A stretch of DNA of 64,000 bases from Paracoccus aeridis (GCF_004923205.2 NZ_SELD02000056.1:1-64000); one strand, 5' to 3'. Shown: positions 7,587-17,424, numbered from the stretch's first letter. Notes: generated from the letters alone by a model not told the origin. Numbers and translations: made by a program.

Positions 7587-8897
7587 ATGGACTGGCAACT
7601 GGCGCTCGCGCTGGCCATCGGCGTGCTCATGGTGCTGTTCGCGCTGGGCGTGCCGGTCTTCGCGGCGTTCCTCGCGATCAACGTCGCCGGCACGCTGTGG
7701 CTGATGGGAACGGCCGGCTTCGGGATGTTCACCAACAGCATCTACGACACGGTGACGTCCGAGACACTGACCACCATCGCGCTGTTCGTGCTGATGGGGG
7801 AGCTCCTGTTCCGATCGGGATCGATCGACGTCATCTTCGACTCGCTCGACACGCTGATGGGGCGGGTCAAGGGGCGGCTGTATTTCTTCGTGATCGCGCT
7901 TTCCACGCTGTTCGGGGCGCTGTCCGGATCGGCGCTGGCCGTGACGGCGATGCTCTGCCGCTCGGCGCTGCCGACGATGCGCGAGCGGGGCTATGACGAG
8001 AAGCTGTCGGTGGGGCTGATCCTCGGAGGGGCAGGGCTGGCGCCGATCATCCCGCCCAGCCTGATGGTCATCATCATCGGCTCGCTGGTCGACGTGTCGA
8101 TCGCGCGGCTGCTGATCGCGGGGATCATCCCCGGGCTGATCCTGGCCGCGCTGTTCGTCGGCTATACGCTGATGCGGATCGCGGCCGACCCGTCGCTCAC
8201 GCCGCCCGCCGCGGACGAGGACCGCATCGACCGCAGCGGCCCGGCCAAACTGCGCGCGGTTGGGCGGATGCTGCCGTTTTCGATCATCATCTTCTCGGTG
8301 ATGGGGCTGATCCTGCTGGGCGTGGCGACGCCGTCGGAATCGGCGGCGACGGGCGTCGCGGGCGCCGTGCTGGTCGCGCTGTTCTACCGGCGGTTCAGCT
8401 TCGGGATGGCCTGGCAGGCGCTGGTGTCGTCGGTGGGCATTTCGGCGATGATCGTGGCGATCCTCGCCTGTTCCAAGTTCTTCAGCCAGCTCCTGTCGTT
8501 CACCGGCGCGACCGCCGGCCTGGTCGAGGCCGCCACCGCCTTCGATGCCGGGCCGATGCTGATGCTGCTGGTCCTGATGCTGATCCCGCTGGTGGCCTGC
8601 ATGTTCATCGACCAGATCGCGTTCATGATGGTGGTCGTCCCGATCTATGCGCCGCTGGTCAAGCTGTACGGCTATGACCCGGTCTGGTTCTGGACGCTGT
8701 TCCTCATCAACCTCGCCGTCGGCAGCCTGACCCCGCCGTTCGGATACAACCTGTTCGCCGCCAAGGGATCGGCCCCGTGGCTGAAGATGCCGATGATCTT
8801 TTCCGCCGCGATCCCGATGGTGGCGTGCTACCTCATCGGGCTGGTGCTGTTCGCGCTGGTGCCGAGGCTGGTGACGTGGCTGCCGGGTCTGGTCTGA
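7587..8897 (+). CDS. TRAP transporter large permease, DctM family (second system)
   Basis: 436 residues, about 12 transmembrane segments. The DctM signatures FGALSGSALAVTAMLCRSALP, IIPPSLMVIIIGS and the C-terminal NLAVGSLTPPFGYNLFAAKG are present. It closes the TRAP operon that the divergent LysR probably controls. The 180 bases between this stop and emrB are very GC-rich and contain short dyads but no T-tract, so I do not call a terminator. Confidence 0.93.
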   Translation: MDWQLALALAIGVLMVLFALGVPVFAAFLAINVAGTLWLMGTAGFGMFTNSIYDTVTSETLTTIALFVLMGELLFRSGSIDVIFDSLDTLMGRVKGRLYFFVIALSTLFGALSGSALAVTAMLCRSALPTMRERGYDEKLSVGLILGGAGLAPIIPPSLMVIIIGSLVDVSIARLLIAGIIPGLILAALFVGYTLMRIAADPSLTPPAADEDRIDRSGPAKLRAVGRMLPFSIIIFSVMGLILLGVATPSESAATGVAGAVLVALFYRRFSFGMAWQALVSSVGISAMIVAILACSKFFSQLLSFTGATAGLVEAATAFDAGPMLMLLVLMLIPLVACMFIDQIAFMMVVVPIYAPLVKLYGYDPVWFWTLFLINLAVGSLTPPFGYNLFAAKGSAPWLKMPMIFSAAIPMVACYLIGLVLFALVPRLVTWLPGLV

Positions 8898-9079
8898 CGA
8901 GCAATCGCCGCCGCGGGGCTTCCCCGGCACGGCGCAGGGGGAACCGGGCCGGGCCGCCAGCGCCCGGCCTGCGCCCAGCAGGTTCTCAGTCCGGCAGCCT
9001 TCCCCGGAACGGGAAAGCAGGGCGGCCGGCACCCGGCGCAGGCCAGGGCGCCGGGGAAGCGCCGCCGGCACGCTCGCTG

Positions 9080-10621
9080 CTATTCCGCATGGACCGCGGC
9101 GGCGGGGGTCGCGGCCTGCGGACGGCGCAGGATCAGCGTCAATGGCAGCACGGCGATGCACAGCCACATCATCACCAGGAAATCGTCCAGATAGCCGATC
9201 ATCAGCGATTGCTGCACCACCATGCCGTCCAGCAGACCCCATGCCCCGCCCCCCGGCATCGCTTCCAGCATGGGCTGCAGGCGGACGACCTCCGGCGCAG
9301 TCGCGGTCAGGCCCGAGACCAGCTCGGTGTGGTTCACCTGGATGTTGCGCGTCAGCAGGAACCCCACGATCGAGATGCCGATGGACGAGCCGATGTTCCG
9401 CACCAAGCTGAACAGCGCCGTCGCGTCTGCCCGCAGCGCTGGCGCCATCGTGGCGAAGGCGGTCGTGGACAGCGGCACGAAGACCAGTCCCATGCCGATT
9501 CCCTGCAGCACGCCCGAGGTGACGAACGGCCCGCTGCCCATGATCGGCGAGAATTGCGTCATCAGGTGCAGCGAATAGGCCGTCAGGCCGAGACCGGTGG
9601 CGATCAGCAGCCGCGGGTCGACGACCCGCACCAGCCGCCCGACCAGCACCATCGACAGCATCGTCCCGATGCCGCGCGGCGCCATGACCATGCCGGTCGT
9701 CATCACCGGATAGCCGTAGATGCGCGACAGCATCGGCGGCAGCAGCGCCATGGACGCCATCAGCACCATGCCGATGACGAAGATCATCACCAGCGCGGCG
9801 ACGAAATTGAAGTCGGCGAACATCCTCGGGTTCAGGAACGGCTGGTCGGCGGTGGCGATGTGGATCGTCGCCACCCAGAAGCCGATGAGCGCCAGGCCCA
9901 GCTCGATCCAGACCTCGGGCGAGGCGAACCAGTCGAGTTCCGCCCCGCGGTCCAGCATCATCTGCAGCGCGCCGACGCCGAGCGCGATGAACGCGAAGCC
10001 GAACAGGTCGAAGCGCCGCCGCACCAGCGGCCGTTCCGGCAGGTTGGCGGCGCAGCCCAGGAAGGCCACGATCCCGACCGGCACGTTGATGAAGAACACC
10101 CAGCGCCAGTCGAAGCTTTCGGTCAGCCAGCTGCCGAGGGTGGGGCCGATGATCGGCCCGACCATGATCCCCGCGCCCCACATGGCCATGGCCTGGCCCT
10201 GCTTTTCGCGCGGGTTGATGTCCAGCATGAAGGTCTGCGCCAACGGCACGATGGCGGCGCCGAACATGCCCTGCATCACGCGGAAAGCGACCATCGAGGT
10301 CAGCGACCAGCTGAGCCCGCAGGCGACCGAGGCCGCGACGAAGCCCGCGACCGAGATCAGGAACAGCCGCTTGCGCCCCAGCCGGTCGGCCATCCACCCG
10401 GTCAGCGCTGTAACGATCGCCGCGGCGACGATATAGGACGTCAGCACCCAGTTGATCGTGTCGGCCGAGGCGCCGAGGTCCGACTGCATCGACGGCAGCG
10501 CCACGTTGGCGATCGTGGTGTCCAGCACCTGCATGATCGTCGCGAGCATGATCGACAGCGTGATCAGGCCCTTGTTGTGAACCTCGACGAGCGGCTTCGA
10601 CACCGCAGGCGCGGCGCTCAC
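9080..10621 (-). CDS. emrB: DHA2-type MFS multidrug exporter, EmrB/QacA family
   Basis: Proton-driven drug exporter of 513 residues with the 14-helix DHA2 plan. Visible motifs are LDTTIANVALP in helix 1, the A motif GWMADRLGRKRLF, and WRWVFFINVPVGI after helix 5. I set the start at GTG 10621, which overlaps the TGA of the upstream adaptor gene; the frame stays open another 20 codons upstream but that stretch is Arg/Gly-rich shadow. With the HlyD-type adaptor and an outer membrane channel (not in this window) it would form an EmrAB-TolC type pump. Confidence 0.93.
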   Translation of the reverse strand: MSAAPAVSKPLVEVHNKGLITLSIMLATIMQVLDTTIANVALPSMQSDLGASADTINWVLTSYIVAAAIVTALTGWMADRLGRKRLFLISVAGFVAASVACGLSWSLTSMVAFRVMQGMFGAAIVPLAQTFMLDINPREKQGQAMAMWGAGIMVGPIIGPTLGSWLTESFDWRWVFFINVPVGIVAFLGCAANLPERPLVRRRFDLFGFAFIALGVGALQMMLDRGAELDWFASPEVWIELGLALIGFWVATIHIATADQPFLNPRMFADFNFVAALVMIFVIGMVLMASMALLPPMLSRIYGYPVMTTGMVMAPRGIGTMLSMVLVGRLVRVVDPRLLIATGLGLTAYSLHLMTQFSPIMGSGPFVTSGVLQGIGMGLVFVPLSTTAFATMAPALRADATALFSLVRNIGSSIGISIVGFLLTRNIQVNHTELVSGLTATAPEVVRLQPMLEAMPGGGAWGLLDGMVVQQSLMIGYLDDFLVMMWLCIAVLPLTLILRRPQAATPAAAVHAE

Positions 10622-11859
10622 CGCCGGTGATCCCCGACCCAGTCGCGGGCGCCCGCCTCTGCCGCGGCAGCGCGCATCCACAACTGGTCGAGCCCAGTCT
10701 GCCGGCCCGTGTCCACCGACACCGTGGCGCTCATCCCCGAGCGCAGCGCGGCCACGTCCTGGCCATCCGTCAGCAGCAGCCGCACGGGTACCCGCTGCGT
10801 GACCTTGACCCAGTTGCCGGTGGCGTTCTGCGCCGGCAGCAGCGAGAATTCTGCCCCGGTCCCGGCCCCCACGTCCGCGACCGTGGCGGTGTAGCTGCGG
10901 TCCGGGAAGGCGTCGAAGCTGACCTCGGCCGGCTGGCCGGGGGCGATCCCCGCCAGCTGGGTTTCCTTGAAGTTGGCGTCCACCCAGGCGTCGCCGGTGG
11001 CGATCAGCGAAAACAGCGGCGTTCCGGCAGCGACGAACTGGCCCGGGCGGAAGGACGACGCCTGCGTCAGGACACCGTCGGCGGGCGCCCGCACTTCGGT
11101 CTGCCCGAGCGTGTAGGCCGCCTTCTCGCGCGCGGCGACGGCCTGCTGGACCAGGGGGTGCGCGTCGATTTCCGCACCGGGATCGCCCCCCAGCGCGGCT
11201 GCCGCGGCCTCGACCCCGACCTCGGACGTGGCGAGCGCCTGCCGGGCCTGTTCAAGCCGGTTGTTGATCTCGTCCAGCGCCGCGGTGGTCGCGACCCCCC
11301 GTCGTGTCAGTTGCGCCTGCCTGCCCGCCTCGGTTTCGGCAAAGCCCAGGTTCGACCGCGCCAGATTTCGCTGGGTGAGCGCGGATGCGTGCGCCGCCTT
11401 GAGCTGCCGGACCTGGACCCTCGCCGCCGCGACCGCCGCGTCGGCCTGAGCCAGTGCGATGCGATACGGCTCCGGGTCCACGCGGAACAGCAGGTCGCCG
11501 GCCTTCACGTGGCGGTTCTCGGCGGTCTCTGCCTCGACCACGCGGCCCGAAAGATCTGATGCCAGCAGCATCCGCGCCTGGTGCAGGTTGGCGTTCTCGG
11601 TCTCCTCGTACCGGCCGCCGCTCAGCCACACGTAGCCCCCGCCCAGGATCAGGGCGACGGGCAGGGACAGCATCAGAAGCCGCCGCCCCATCCCGCCACG
11701 CCGCGCCCGGCCGGCGACGACCGGCTGCGCTGCGGAGGGGGGATCTGCGGGCGGGGTATTTGCAGGCGAGGTATTTGCAGGCGAGGTATTTGCAGGCGGG
11801 GGCGCTGCGGAGGCAGGATCGTCGGCGGGTGTCGCCGCTTCGGTGCGGGGGGCAGTCAT
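10618..11859 (-). CDS. emrA: HlyD-family periplasmic adaptor, EmrA type
   Basis: Membrane-fusion protein linking the MFS pump to an outer membrane channel. It has a cytoplasmic Pro/Ala-rich N-terminus (about 60 residues), one membrane anchor (RRLLMLSLPVALILGGGYVW), a lipoyl half-motif (ENRHVKAGDLLFRVDPEPY), a coiled-coil hairpin, the second lipoyl half and a beta-barrel (APADGVLTQASSFRPGQFV, DANFKETQL). AAGGGA fits ATG 11859 best; ATG 11865, which overlaps the marR stop, is also possible. The tail includes PANTS-type repeats encoded by a 15-base tandem repeat. About 413 residues, slightly longer than usual because of this tail. Confidence 0.92.
   Translation of the reverse strand: MTAPRTEAATPADDPASAAPPPANTSPANTSPANTPPADPPSAAQPVVAGRARRGGMGRRLLMLSLPVALILGGGYVWLSGGRYEETENANLHQARMLLASDLSGRVVEAETAENRHVKAGDLLFRVDPEPYRIALAQADAAVAAARVQVRQLKAAHASALTQRNLARSNLGFAETEAGRQAQLTRRGVATTAALDEINNRLEQARQALATSEVGVEAAAAALGGDPGAEIDAHPLVQQAVAAREKAAYTLGQTEVRAPADGVLTQASSFRPGQFVAAGTPLFSLIATGDAWVDANFKETQLAGIAPGQPAEVSFDAFPDRSYTATVADVGAGTGAEFSLLPAQNATGNWVKVTQRVPVRLLLTDGQDVAALRSGMSATVSVDTGRQTGLDQLWMRAAAAEAGARDWVGDHRR
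11755..11799 (-). repeat. Three tandem 15-base repeats in emrA
   Basis: Three head-to-tail copies of a 15-base unit (11755-11769, 11770-11784, 11785-11799), the first two identical and the third differing at its last base. They keep the reading frame and encode a PANTS/PANTP repeat in the cytoplasmic tail of the adaptor. Copy number could vary by slippage without a frameshift. Confidence 0.9.
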
Positions 11860-11861
11860 CG

Positions 11862-12320
11862 TCATTCCCTTGCGCGATCGGGTGCGGCAGGCATCGCCGT
11901 GTCCGCACCGTTCAGGTTGTCGTTCAGCCGCGTCAGCAGCGAGATCAGCGTGGCGCGCTCGTCGGCGCTGAAGCCCGTCAACGCGACCTCGTCGGCGGCC
12001 TGCGCCACGTCGCCTAGACCGGCCAGCGAAGCCTTCGCGCGCGCCGTCGGATGGACCAGGCAGGCCCGGCGATCGTCGGGGTCGGGCGCTCGCTCCACCC
12101 AACCCGCCTGCACCATCCGGTTGATCAGCCGCGAGACGCTGATCGGTTCGATGTCCAGCACCTCGGCAAGCCGGGCCTGCCGCATCGGGCCGCGCTTGCC
12201 GAGCACGACGAGCAGCCGCCACTGGGTCGACGTCAAAGCCTTGTCGCGGGTACGCTCCTCGATCGAGCGCCTGAGCGCCCGGCTGGAGTGGTGAAGAAGG
12301 GCAACGAGAGACTGCGGCAT
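11862..12320 (-). CDS. MarR-family regulator of the emrAB operon
   Basis: 152-residue winged-helix regulator. The DNA-binding region is MRQARLAEVLDIEPISVSRLINRMVQAGWVERAPDPDDRR, with the wing Asp-Arg-Arg typical of MarR. It is the first gene of the marR-emrA-emrB unit; its stop overlaps or nearly abuts the emrA start. Such regulators commonly repress their own drug-pump operon until a lipophilic ligand binds. A 12-base palindrome 14 bases before the start codon supports autoregulation. Confidence 0.92.
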   Translation of the reverse strand: MPQSLVALLHHSSRALRRSIEERTRDKALTSTQWRLLVVLGKRGPMRQARLAEVLDIEPISVSRLINRMVQAGWVERAPDPDDRRACLVHPTARAKASLAGLGDVAQAADEVALTGFSADERATLISLLTRLNDNLNGADTAMPAAPDRARE

Positions 12321-12333
12321 CGAGCGGATATAC

Positions 12334-12345
12334 TAAGCATGCTTA
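12334..12345. promoter_or_regulatory. Palindromic operator candidate upstream of marR
   Basis: TAAGCATGCTTA is a perfect 12-base palindrome located 14 bases upstream of the marR start codon, in an AT-richer patch. The size and placement fit a MarR-family dimer site covering the promoter or leader of marR-emrA-emrB. The palindrome is seen directly; binding by this MarR protein is inferred. Confidence 0.6.
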
Positions 12346-12511
12346 TGTTATGCAAGCCTGGCGTTGCACGAGAATGCGCGCGTTGGATAAAAGGTTGAAT
12401 TTCCGTTCCGCGTCCGAAGGCGCGATCATGTTCGGACAGCCGGTCGTTGACCTTGCCGCCCATTTGCTTGACATTGATGCTGTAAACCCTGCGCAAATGG
12501 CGGGCCGGCCC

Positions 12512-13207
12512 ATGTCGACGCTTTCGACCTATCGAGAGATCAAGGCCGACATCCTTGGCCGCATCCAGGCGCAGGAATGGCCGCTCGGCAGCCGCCTTCC
12601 GGCCGAAACCGAACTCGCGGCCCACTACGGATCCGCCCGCGCCACGGTCAGCCGCGCCATGCGCGAGCTTGCCGACGACGGCATCGTCGAGCGGCGGCGC
12701 AAGACCGGGACGCGGGTGCGGCTGTCGCCCGTCCGGCAGGCGCGCTTCGGCATCCCCATCGTGCGGTCCGAGATCGAGGAAGCGGGCGCCGTCTACCGCT
12801 ACGCCCTCGTCCGGTCGCAGGTCGTCGTTCCCCCGGATTTCCTGCGCGCGCGGATGAGCCTGCCTGAAAAGGCAGAGGTGCGCCACGTCGTCTGCATGCA
12901 TTTCGCCGACGGCAATCCCTACCAGTTCGAGGATCGCTGGATCAGCCTTCTCGCTGTTCCCGATGCCCGAACCGCCGACTTCACCGAGATCAGCCCGAAC
13001 GAATGGCTCGTGCGGCAGGTGCCGTTCACGCGCGCCGAGATCAGCTTTTCCGCCGCCGACGCGACCGAGCAGCAGGCCCAGCATCTCGACTGCAACCCCG
13101 GCGACGCGCTGTTCTGCATCGAGCGGCAGACGGAATGGGAAACCCGCGCCGTGACCTTCGTGCGGATGGTCTATCGCCGGGGCCACCGGATGACGACGCG
13201 CTACTGA
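12512..13207 (+). CDS. hutC: Histidine utilisation repressor HutC, GntR family
   Basis: GntR/HutC-family repressor of 231 residues: N-terminal winged helix (STYREIKADILGRIQ to AHYGSARATVSRAMRELADDGIVERRRKTGTRV) and a C-terminal UTRA ligand domain (MHFADGNPYQFEDRWI, PNEWLVRQVPFTRAEISFSA). Urocanate is the usual inducer in this family. The frame is open upstream to 12350, but only from ATG 12512 does the sequence match the family start. It ends 6 bases from the convergent hutF stop, and its assignment as HutC rests on both the UTRA-type sequence and this context. Confidence 0.92.
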   Translation: MSTLSTYREIKADILGRIQAQEWPLGSRLPAETELAAHYGSARATVSRAMRELADDGIVERRRKTGTRVRLSPVRQARFGIPIVRSEIEEAGAVYRYALVRSQVVVPPDFLRARMSLPEKAEVRHVVCMHFADGNPYQFEDRWISLLAVPDARTADFTEISPNEWLVRQVPFTRAEISFSAADATEQQAQHLDCNPGDALFCIERQTEWETRAVTFVRMVYRRGHRMTTRY

Positions 13208-13213
13208 GACCGC

Positions 13214-14617
13214 TCAGGCCGAGGCGCGAAGGTCGCGGACCGCGCGGCGATAGGCGGCGGTGATGTCCTCGCGCGCGACGTGGCGGCCGCCCTGCACGAC
13301 GTGCCGCCCCCCCGCCCAGACATCGGCGACCATGTCGCTGCCGCCGGCGAAGGCGAAGCTGTCCAGGATGGTGTCGCCGGCCAGCCCCTCGAGATCGACA
13401 TGGGCCATGTCCAGCGCCATGAGGTCGGCGGGCTGGCCGACCGCGATCGTTCCGGCGCCGCGCCCCGCGGCCTGCGCCCCGCCGGCGGCCGCGCTCTCGA
13501 AGACGCGGCGGCCGGTCGAAAGCTCAGCCGTCGCCAGGGCCGCGCGGCTGTGATCACGCAGCCGCTGGCTGGTGTCGAGCTGGCGCATCTCCTCGGCCAG
13601 CGAGATGCGGATGTTGCTGTCCGACCCGACCGAGACCGCGCCGCCCGCGCCCGTCCAGCGCACGCCGTCGAAGATGCCGTCGCCCAGCGACGCCTCGGTC
13701 AGCGGGCACAGCCCCGCGACCGCCCCGGTGCGGGCCAGCGCCTCGGTCTCGTGCGGGAGCATCTGGGTCAGGTGGATCAGGCACCAGCGCGGCGACAGGT
13801 CGAGGTTGGCGAGCGCCCATTCCACGGGGCGCGCGCCGCAGGCCGCCTGCACCTCGGCCACCTCGGCCTTCTGCTCGGCCAGGTGCATGTGCAGCGGCCC
13901 GTCCGTCAGCGCACTCAGCGCCGCGAAGTCGCGCGGTGCGACCGCGCGCAGCGAATGCGGCGCGACGCCGACGCGCCCGTCCGGCAGGACCGCGACGGCG
14001 GACCGCGCGCCCTCGACCAGCCGGGCGAACTGCTCGAGGTCGTTTCCGAACCGCAGCTGCCCGCCGCCGAGCGGGCGCCCGTCGCAGCCCCCGAACTGGT
14101 ACATCACCGGCAGCAGCGTCAGCCCGATCCCGCTTTGCGCGGCGGCGGCGGCGATCCGGTCCGACATCTCGGGCAGGTTGTCGTAGGGCTGCCCGCCGAA
14201 CCCGTGATGAAGGTAGTGGAACTCGACGTTCGTGCCGAAGCCCGCCTCCAGCATCTCCATCTGCACGAAGGCAGCGATGGCCTGCACCTGGTCGGGCGTG
14301 ATGGTGGCCACGAAGCGGTACATCAGCTCGCGCCAGGTCCAGAAGCTGTCGGAGAAGCCGCCAGGGCCCGCGCCGCGACGTTCCGTCAGCCCGGCGATGG
14401 CGCGCTGGAAGGCGTGGCTGTGGCTGTTGGCGGGGGCGGGCAGCAGGACCCCGGCGCGGGCGGCGGCGGTGCTGCCGGAGGGCGTCCCGGCCGCGAACCC
14501 GCCGCGGGCGACGGAGGCGATCCGCCCGTCCGCGCCAACCGTGACCGCCACGTCGCGCGCCCACCCGTCGGGAAGCAGCGCCTGCCCGGCCCGGATCGTC
14601 GCCATGTCTCCGCTCAT
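13214..14617 (-). CDS. hutF: Formimidoylglutamate deiminase HutF
   Basis: Amidohydrolase converting N-formimino-L-glutamate to N-formyl-L-glutamate and ammonia, the first step of the five-step Hut route. 467 residues with the metal-binding SHSHAFQR motif (His66, His68), HYLHHGFGG, HMHLAEQ, and the late VGSDSNIRISLAEEMRQLD segment typical of HutF. ATG 14617 is used; a second in-frame ATG four codons later is possible. It is transcribed divergently from hutI, sharing an 80-base promoter region. Its presence together with hutG shows that this organism uses the deiminase route rather than formiminoglutamase. Confidence 0.95.
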   Translation of the reverse strand: MSGDMATIRAGQALLPDGWARDVAVTVGADGRIASVARGGFAAGTPSGSTAAARAGVLLPAPANSHSHAFQRAIAGLTERRGAGPGGFSDSFWTWRELMYRFVATITPDQVQAIAAFVQMEMLEAGFGTNVEFHYLHHGFGGQPYDNLPEMSDRIAAAAAQSGIGLTLLPVMYQFGGCDGRPLGGGQLRFGNDLEQFARLVEGARSAVAVLPDGRVGVAPHSLRAVAPRDFAALSALTDGPLHMHLAEQKAEVAEVQAACGARPVEWALANLDLSPRWCLIHLTQMLPHETEALARTGAVAGLCPLTEASLGDGIFDGVRWTGAGGAVSVGSDSNIRISLAEEMRQLDTSQRLRDHSRAALATAELSTGRRVFESAAAGGAQAAGRGAGTIAVGQPADLMALDMAHVDLEGLAGDTILDSFAFAGGSDMVADVWAGGRHVVQGGRHVAREDITAAYRRAVRDLRASA

Positions 14618-14629
14618 GCCATCACCCGC

Positions 14630-14670
14630 TTGACAGTGTTATGCGCAATCATAATGATGTGAATGCATCA
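14630..14670. promoter_or_regulatory. Divergent hutF/hutI promoter with palindromic operator candidate
   Basis: The 79 bases between hutF and hutI are AT-richer than their flanks. TGATG-N6-CATCA at 14655-14670 is a perfect 5-base inverted repeat. A TTGACA hexamer at 14630-14635 faces hutI, and on the other strand TTGCAA with an 18-base spacer to CATTAT faces hutF, overlapping the palindrome. This is the natural place for HutC control of both transcripts. The palindrome does not obviously match a HutC consensus known to me, so the assignment is inference. Confidence 0.5.
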
Positions 14671-14696
14671 GCTTTTGCAAGCGTGAAGGGCCCTCG

Positions 14697-15890
14697 ATGA
14701 TTCTGACCGACGCAGTCATCGCCACGGCCCGGGACGGGACGTTCGGCGTCACGCGCGACGCCGCCATCGCGATCGCCGGCGACCGCATCGCGTGGGCCGG
14801 GGCGCGCGCGGACCTGCCGGCGGAGCACGTGTCGGGCAACGAACGCAGCCTCGGCGGCCGGCTGGTCACGGCGGGGCTGATCGACTGCCACACCCATCTC
14901 GTCTTCGGCGGCGACCGCGCGCGCGAATTCGACATGCGCCTGAACGGCGCCTCCTACGAGGAAATCGCCCGCGCGGGCGGGGGCATCCTGTCCACCGTGC
15001 AGGCCACCCGGAAGGCCAGCGGCAAGGATCTGCTGGCGTCCGCGCTCGGCCGCGCCGACCACCTGATCGCCGAGGGCGTGACGACGGTGGAAATCAAGTC
15101 GGGCTACGGCCTCGACGTGCAGACCGAACTGCGGATGCTGCGCGTCGCGCGCGCCGTGGGCCGGGAACGGCCGTTGCGGGTCGTGACGACCTGGCTTGCC
15201 GCCCACGCCCTGCCGCCCGAGTTCGCGGGCGACCGCGCGGGCTACATCGACCGCGTGGTGCTGGACGGCCTGAACGCCGCCCATGCCGAGGGGCTGGTCG
15301 ACGCGGTCGACGGCTTCTGCGAGGGGATCGCCTTCAGCACGGACGAAATGGCGCGCATCTTCGATCACGCCAGATCGCTGGGCCTGCCCGTGAAACTGCA
15401 CGCCGAGCAGCTGTCCGACCTGGGCGGCGCGGCGATGGCGGCACGGCACGGCGCGATCTCGGCCGACCACCTCGAATGGCTGGGGGATGACGGGATCGCC
15501 GCGATGGCGAAGGCGGGGACCGTCGCGGTGATGCTGCCGGGCGCGTTCTACACCCTGCGCGAGACGAAGCTGCCGCCGATCGAAAGCCTGCGGGCGGCCG
15601 GGGTGCCGATGGCGCTCGCGACCGACTGCAACCCCGGCACCTCGCCGCTGACCTCGTTGCTTCTGACGATGAACATGGGCGCCACGCTGTTCCGCATGAC
15701 CCCTGCCGAATGCCTCGCCGGCGTCACCGGCAACGCGGCCCGGGCGCTGGGCCTGAACGACCGGGGCAGGATCGCGCCCGGCATGCTTGCCGACCTCGCC
15801 GTCTGGGACGCCGCCGATCCGGCGGAACTGTCCTACCGCATCGGCTTCAACCCCCTTCACGCCCGGATCTTCGGAGGCGAACTTGTCTGA
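14697..15890 (+). CDS. hutI: Imidazolonepropionase HutI
   Basis: Third enzyme of histidine degradation: opens 4-imidazolone-5-propanoate to N-formimino-L-glutamate. 397 residues of the amidohydrolase superfamily. Metal ligands are visible in [11 protein letters not shown] (His65, His67), [18 protein letters not shown] and the late [11 protein letters not shown] segment. GAAGGG precedes ATG 14697. It is the first gene of hutI-hutH-hutG-hutU-hutD, all overlapping or within 3 bases of each other; its TGA lies inside the hutH start region. Confidence 0.96.
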   Translation: MILTDAVIATARDGTFGVTRDAAIAIAGDRIAWAGARADLPAEHVSGNERSLGGRLVTAGLIDCHTHLVFGGDRAREFDMRLNGASYEEIARAGGGILSTVQATRKASGKDLLASALGRADHLIAEGVTTVEIKSGYGLDVQTELRMLRVARAVGRERPLRVVTTWLAAHALPPEFAGDRAGYIDRVVLDGLNAAHAEGLVDAVDGFCEGIAFSTDEMARIFDHARSLGLPVKLHAEQLSDLGGAAMAARHGAISADHLEWLGDDGIAAMAKAGTVAVMLPGAFYTLRETKLPPIESLRAAGVPMALATDCNPGTSPLTSLLLTMNMGATLFRMTPAECLAGVTGNAARALGLNDRGRIAPGMLADLAVWDAADPAELSYRIGFNPLHARIFGGELV

Positions 15891-17424
15891 ACTCATCCTC
15901 ACCCCCGGCGCCGTCACGCTGGACGAACTCGAACGCGTGTGGCGGCAGGGGCTGGCCGTGCGGCTGCACGACGGCGCACGCGCGGGCATCGTCGCCAGCG
16001 CCGAACGCATCGCGGCCGCCGCGGCCGGCGACGCCCCGGTCTACGGGGTCAACACCGGCTTCGGAAAGCTCGCCTCGGTGCGGATCGCGCCCGCCGACAC
16101 GGCGACGTTGCAGCGCAACCTGATCCTGTCGCACTGCTGCGGCGTGGGCGAGCCGATCGAGGAACCGACTGTCCGCCTGATCATGGCGCTGAAGCTTCTG
16201 AGCCTCGGGCGCGGCGCGTCCGGCGTGCGCCCGGTGCTGGTCGAACTGATCGAGGCGATGCTGGCGCGGGGCGTGACCCCGGTGATCCCCGCGCAGGGAT
16301 CGGTCGGCGCGTCGGGCGACCTTGCCCCGCTGGCGCACCTGGCCGCCGTGATGATCGGCGAGGGGCGGGCGACGCATGGGGGGCGCGAGATGGCGGGGGC
16401 CGACGCCCTGGCGGCCGCCGGGCTTTCGCCGCTGACGCTGGCGGCGAAGGAAGGGCTTGCGCTCATCAACGGCACGCAGGTCTCCACCGCGTTCGCGCTC
16501 GCGGGCCTGTTCGACGGCTTCCGCGCCGCCCGCGCGGTGCTGGTCGCGTCGGCCATGTCCACCGACGCGATCATGGGGTCGACCGCGCCGTTCCTGGACG
16601 AGATCCACACCCTGCGCGGCCATCGCGGCCAGATCGTCGCCGCGCGCGCGATCCGCTCGCTCATGCAGGGGTCCGAGATCCGCGAAAGCCACCGCACCGA
16701 CGACACCCGCGTGCAGGACCCCTATTGCATCCGCTGCCAGCCGCAGGTGACGGGCGCGTGCCTCGACCTGCTGTGGCAGGCCGCCGCGACCCTGCGGATC
16801 GAGGCGAACGCGGCCACGGACAACCCGCTGGTCCTGACGACCGCCGACCTGATCGTGTCGGGCGGCAACTTCCACGCCGAGCCGGTCGCCTTCGCCGCCG
16901 ACCAGATCGCGCTGGCGCTGTCCGAGATCGGCGCGATCAGCCAGCGCCGGATCGCGATGATGGTGGACCCGGTGATGAGCTTCGGCCTGCCGCCGTTCCT
17001 GACGCCCGACCCGGGCCTGAACTCGGGCCTGATGATCGCCGAGGTGACCTCGGCCGCGCTGATGAGCGAGAACAAGCACCTCGCGAACCCCTGTTCGACC
17101 GATTCCACCCCCACCAGCGCCAACCAGGAGGATCATGTCAGCATGGCCGCCCACGGCGCGCGGCGGCTTCGCCGCATGAACGCGAACCTCGCCCACATCG
17201 TCGGGATCGAGGCGATCTGCGCCGCCACCGGGATCGAGGCACGCGCGCCGCTTTCGACCTCGGCGCCGTTGCAGGCGGCGGTCGCACGGCTGCGGCAGGA
17301 CGTGGCGCCGCTGGGGCAGGACCGCTATCTCGCGCCCGACCTGGTGGCGGCGGCCGGGCTGGTCGCGGCGGATGCGCTGGCCGCCGCGGCGGCGGGCGGG
17401 CTGCTGGACGAGGTGCGGGCTTGA
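15883..17424 (+). CDS. hutH: Histidine ammonia-lyase HutH
   Basis: Deaminates L-histidine to urocanate. 513 residues; the Ala143-Ser144-Gly145 triplet that cyclises to the MIO cofactor is in [16 protein letters not shown], and other family stretches are [11 protein letters not shown] and the late [12 protein letters not shown]. The start is TTG 15883: GGAGG lies 5 bases before it, it overlaps the hutI stop, and it gives the family's normal length and N-terminus ([15 protein letters not shown]). The longer open frame from 15787 is a shadow over hutI. The rare TTG start may lower HutH output. Confidence 0.95.
   Translation: MSELILTPGAVTLDELERVWRQGLAVRLHDGARAGIVASAERIAAAAAGDAPVYGVNTGFGKLASVRIAPADTATLQRNLILSHCCGVGEPIEEPTVRLIMALKLLSLGRGASGVRPVLVELIEAMLARGVTPVIPAQGSVGASGDLAPLAHLAAVMIGEGRATHGGREMAGADALAAAGLSPLTLAAKEGLALINGTQVSTAFALAGLFDGFRAARAVLVASAMSTDAIMGSTAPFLDEIHTLRGHRGQIVAARAIRSLMQGSEIRESHRTDDTRVQDPYCIRCQPQVTGACLDLLWQAAATLRIEANAATDNPLVLTTADLIVSGGNFHAEPVAFAADQIALALSEIGAISQRRIAMMVDPVMSFGLPPFLTPDPGLNSGLMIAEVTSAALMSENKHLANPCSTDSTPTSANQEDHVSMAAHGARRLRRMNANLAHIVGIEAICAATGIEARAPLSTSAPLQAAVARLRQDVAPLGQDRYLAPDLVAAAGLVAADALAAAAAGGLLDEVRA

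Noticed and set aside
8898..9079. Terminator between the dctM and emrB genes
   Set aside because: Several GC dyads but none with a T-tract or a clearly dominant stem on either strand.
6879..10397. Very long minus-strand open frame (over 1100 codons) across the TRAP and emrB genes
   Set aside because: It is antisense to clear TRAP permeases in its lower half and out of frame with emrB in the upper half; composition is Arg/Gly/Asp/His-rich as expected for GC-driven shadow frames.
11755..11799. CRISPR-like repeats
   Set aside because: 15-base head-to-tail units without spacers inside a coding frame.
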